Assembly: GCA_965365655.1 (NCBI GenBank)
Contig: CBDUCN010000043.1
Span: 1 to 22,765, forward strand
Origin: JBFHNV01 sp965365655
GTDB lineage: Bacteria > Pseudomonadota > Gammaproteobacteria > HK1
DNA length: 22,765 bases
Direction of reading: 5' to 3'
Each line of letters begins with the position of its first letter. The stretch's first letter is position 1. The translations under genes and the position numbers were made by a program. Positions 22,648-22,765 of this stretch are shown piece by piece. The notes beneath the pieces are model-generated. The model did not search any database, was not told the DNA's origin, and saw only the letters and a list, made by a program, of their open reading frames with translations.

Positions 22648-22666
22648 CGCGCGCCGGGTCCGCGCG
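22648..22666. terminator. Weak hairpin between accA and a convergent gene
   Basis: CGCGCG (22648-22653) and CGCGCG (22661-22666) can pair around a 7-nt loop in the 27-nt space between the accA stop and the convergent stop. No T-run follows on either strand, so termination by this hairpin alone is doubtful. Confidence 0.25.
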
Positions 22667-22671
22667 GGTCT

Positions 22672-22765
22672 TCACGGGGCGTGCGGGCGGTCGGTCTCGC
22701 GCTCGCTCACGCGGTGCAGCAGCTCGCCGGCGAAGCGGCTCATCAGCGACAGCAGGGTCTGGTCG
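22672..22765 (-). CDS. C-terminal 30 residues of an unidentified protein
   Basis: Reading leftward from the edge, an open frame encodes DQTLLSLMSRFAGELLHRVS followed by ERETDRPHAP, then TGA at 22672-22674. The composition (amphipathic Leu/Arg helix, then a polar tail) and the lack of another good frame make a real gene end likely. It converges on accA with a 27-nt gap. I do not recognise the family from this fragment. In many relatives tilS follows accA on the same strand; it is not seen in the 121 nt left here. Confidence 0.5.
   Translation of the reverse strand, partial: DQTLLSLMSRFAGELLHRVSERETDRPHAP

Noticed and set aside
1..22765. tRNA or rRNA genes, prophage, defence or toxin-antitoxin genes
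   Set aside because: No cloverleaf or rRNA signature was seen, and every long stretch is accounted for by core genes.

Overview
The window is a dense, very GC-rich (about 70% by eye) chromosomal segment from a Gammaproteobacterium. It carries the conserved translation and envelope-biogenesis cluster. The order frr-uppS-cdsA-dxr-rseP matches Pseudomonas-type genomes rather than E. coli, where dxr directly follows frr. A photosynthetic or halophilic purple-sulfur-type or xanthomonad-like relative would fit the GC content, but the sequence alone does not fix the genus.

Layout. Bases 1-2595 are on the minus strand: map (methionine aminopeptidase) followed 5 nt later by glnD (PII uridylyltransferase), which runs off the left edge. 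A divergent control region (2596-2908) holds a good sigma70-type promoter and a long rpsB leader. Everything from 2909 to 22644 is on the plus strand: rpsB, tsf, a short leader ORF, pyrH, frr, uppS, cdsA, dxr, rseP, bamA, skp, [271-bp palindromic insertion element], lpxD, fabZ, lpxA, lpxB, rnhB, dnaE, accA. A small unidentified minus-strand C-terminus (22672-22765) converges on accA.

The genes cover protein synthesis (S2, EF-Ts, RRF, MetAP), UMP phosphorylation, isoprenoid and undecaprenyl-phosphate supply (Dxr, UppS), phospholipid precursor (CdsA), envelope stress and outer-membrane protein assembly (RseP, BamA, Skp), lipid A synthesis (LpxD, LpxA, LpxB), fatty acid synthesis (FabZ, AccA), and replication or R-loop handling (DnaE, RNase HII). 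Together they couple growth rate to envelope construction.

No new multi-gene system is visible; the gene content is core. The unusual material lies between and at the edges of the genes. (1) A MITE-like element with perfect 35-bp terminal inverted repeats and two equal 97-nt internal palindromic arms splits skp from lpxD. (2) A 26-codon ORF with a strong Shine-Dalgarno ends in a GTGA overlap with the pyrH start. (3) GTGA stop/start overlaps recur at five further junctions. (4) Perfect GC-rich hairpins without T-tracts sit in most of the remaining gaps. (5) Ribosomal protein S2 has a long low-complexity C-terminal tail. (6) rseP has a short cluster of AT-rich rare-type codons.
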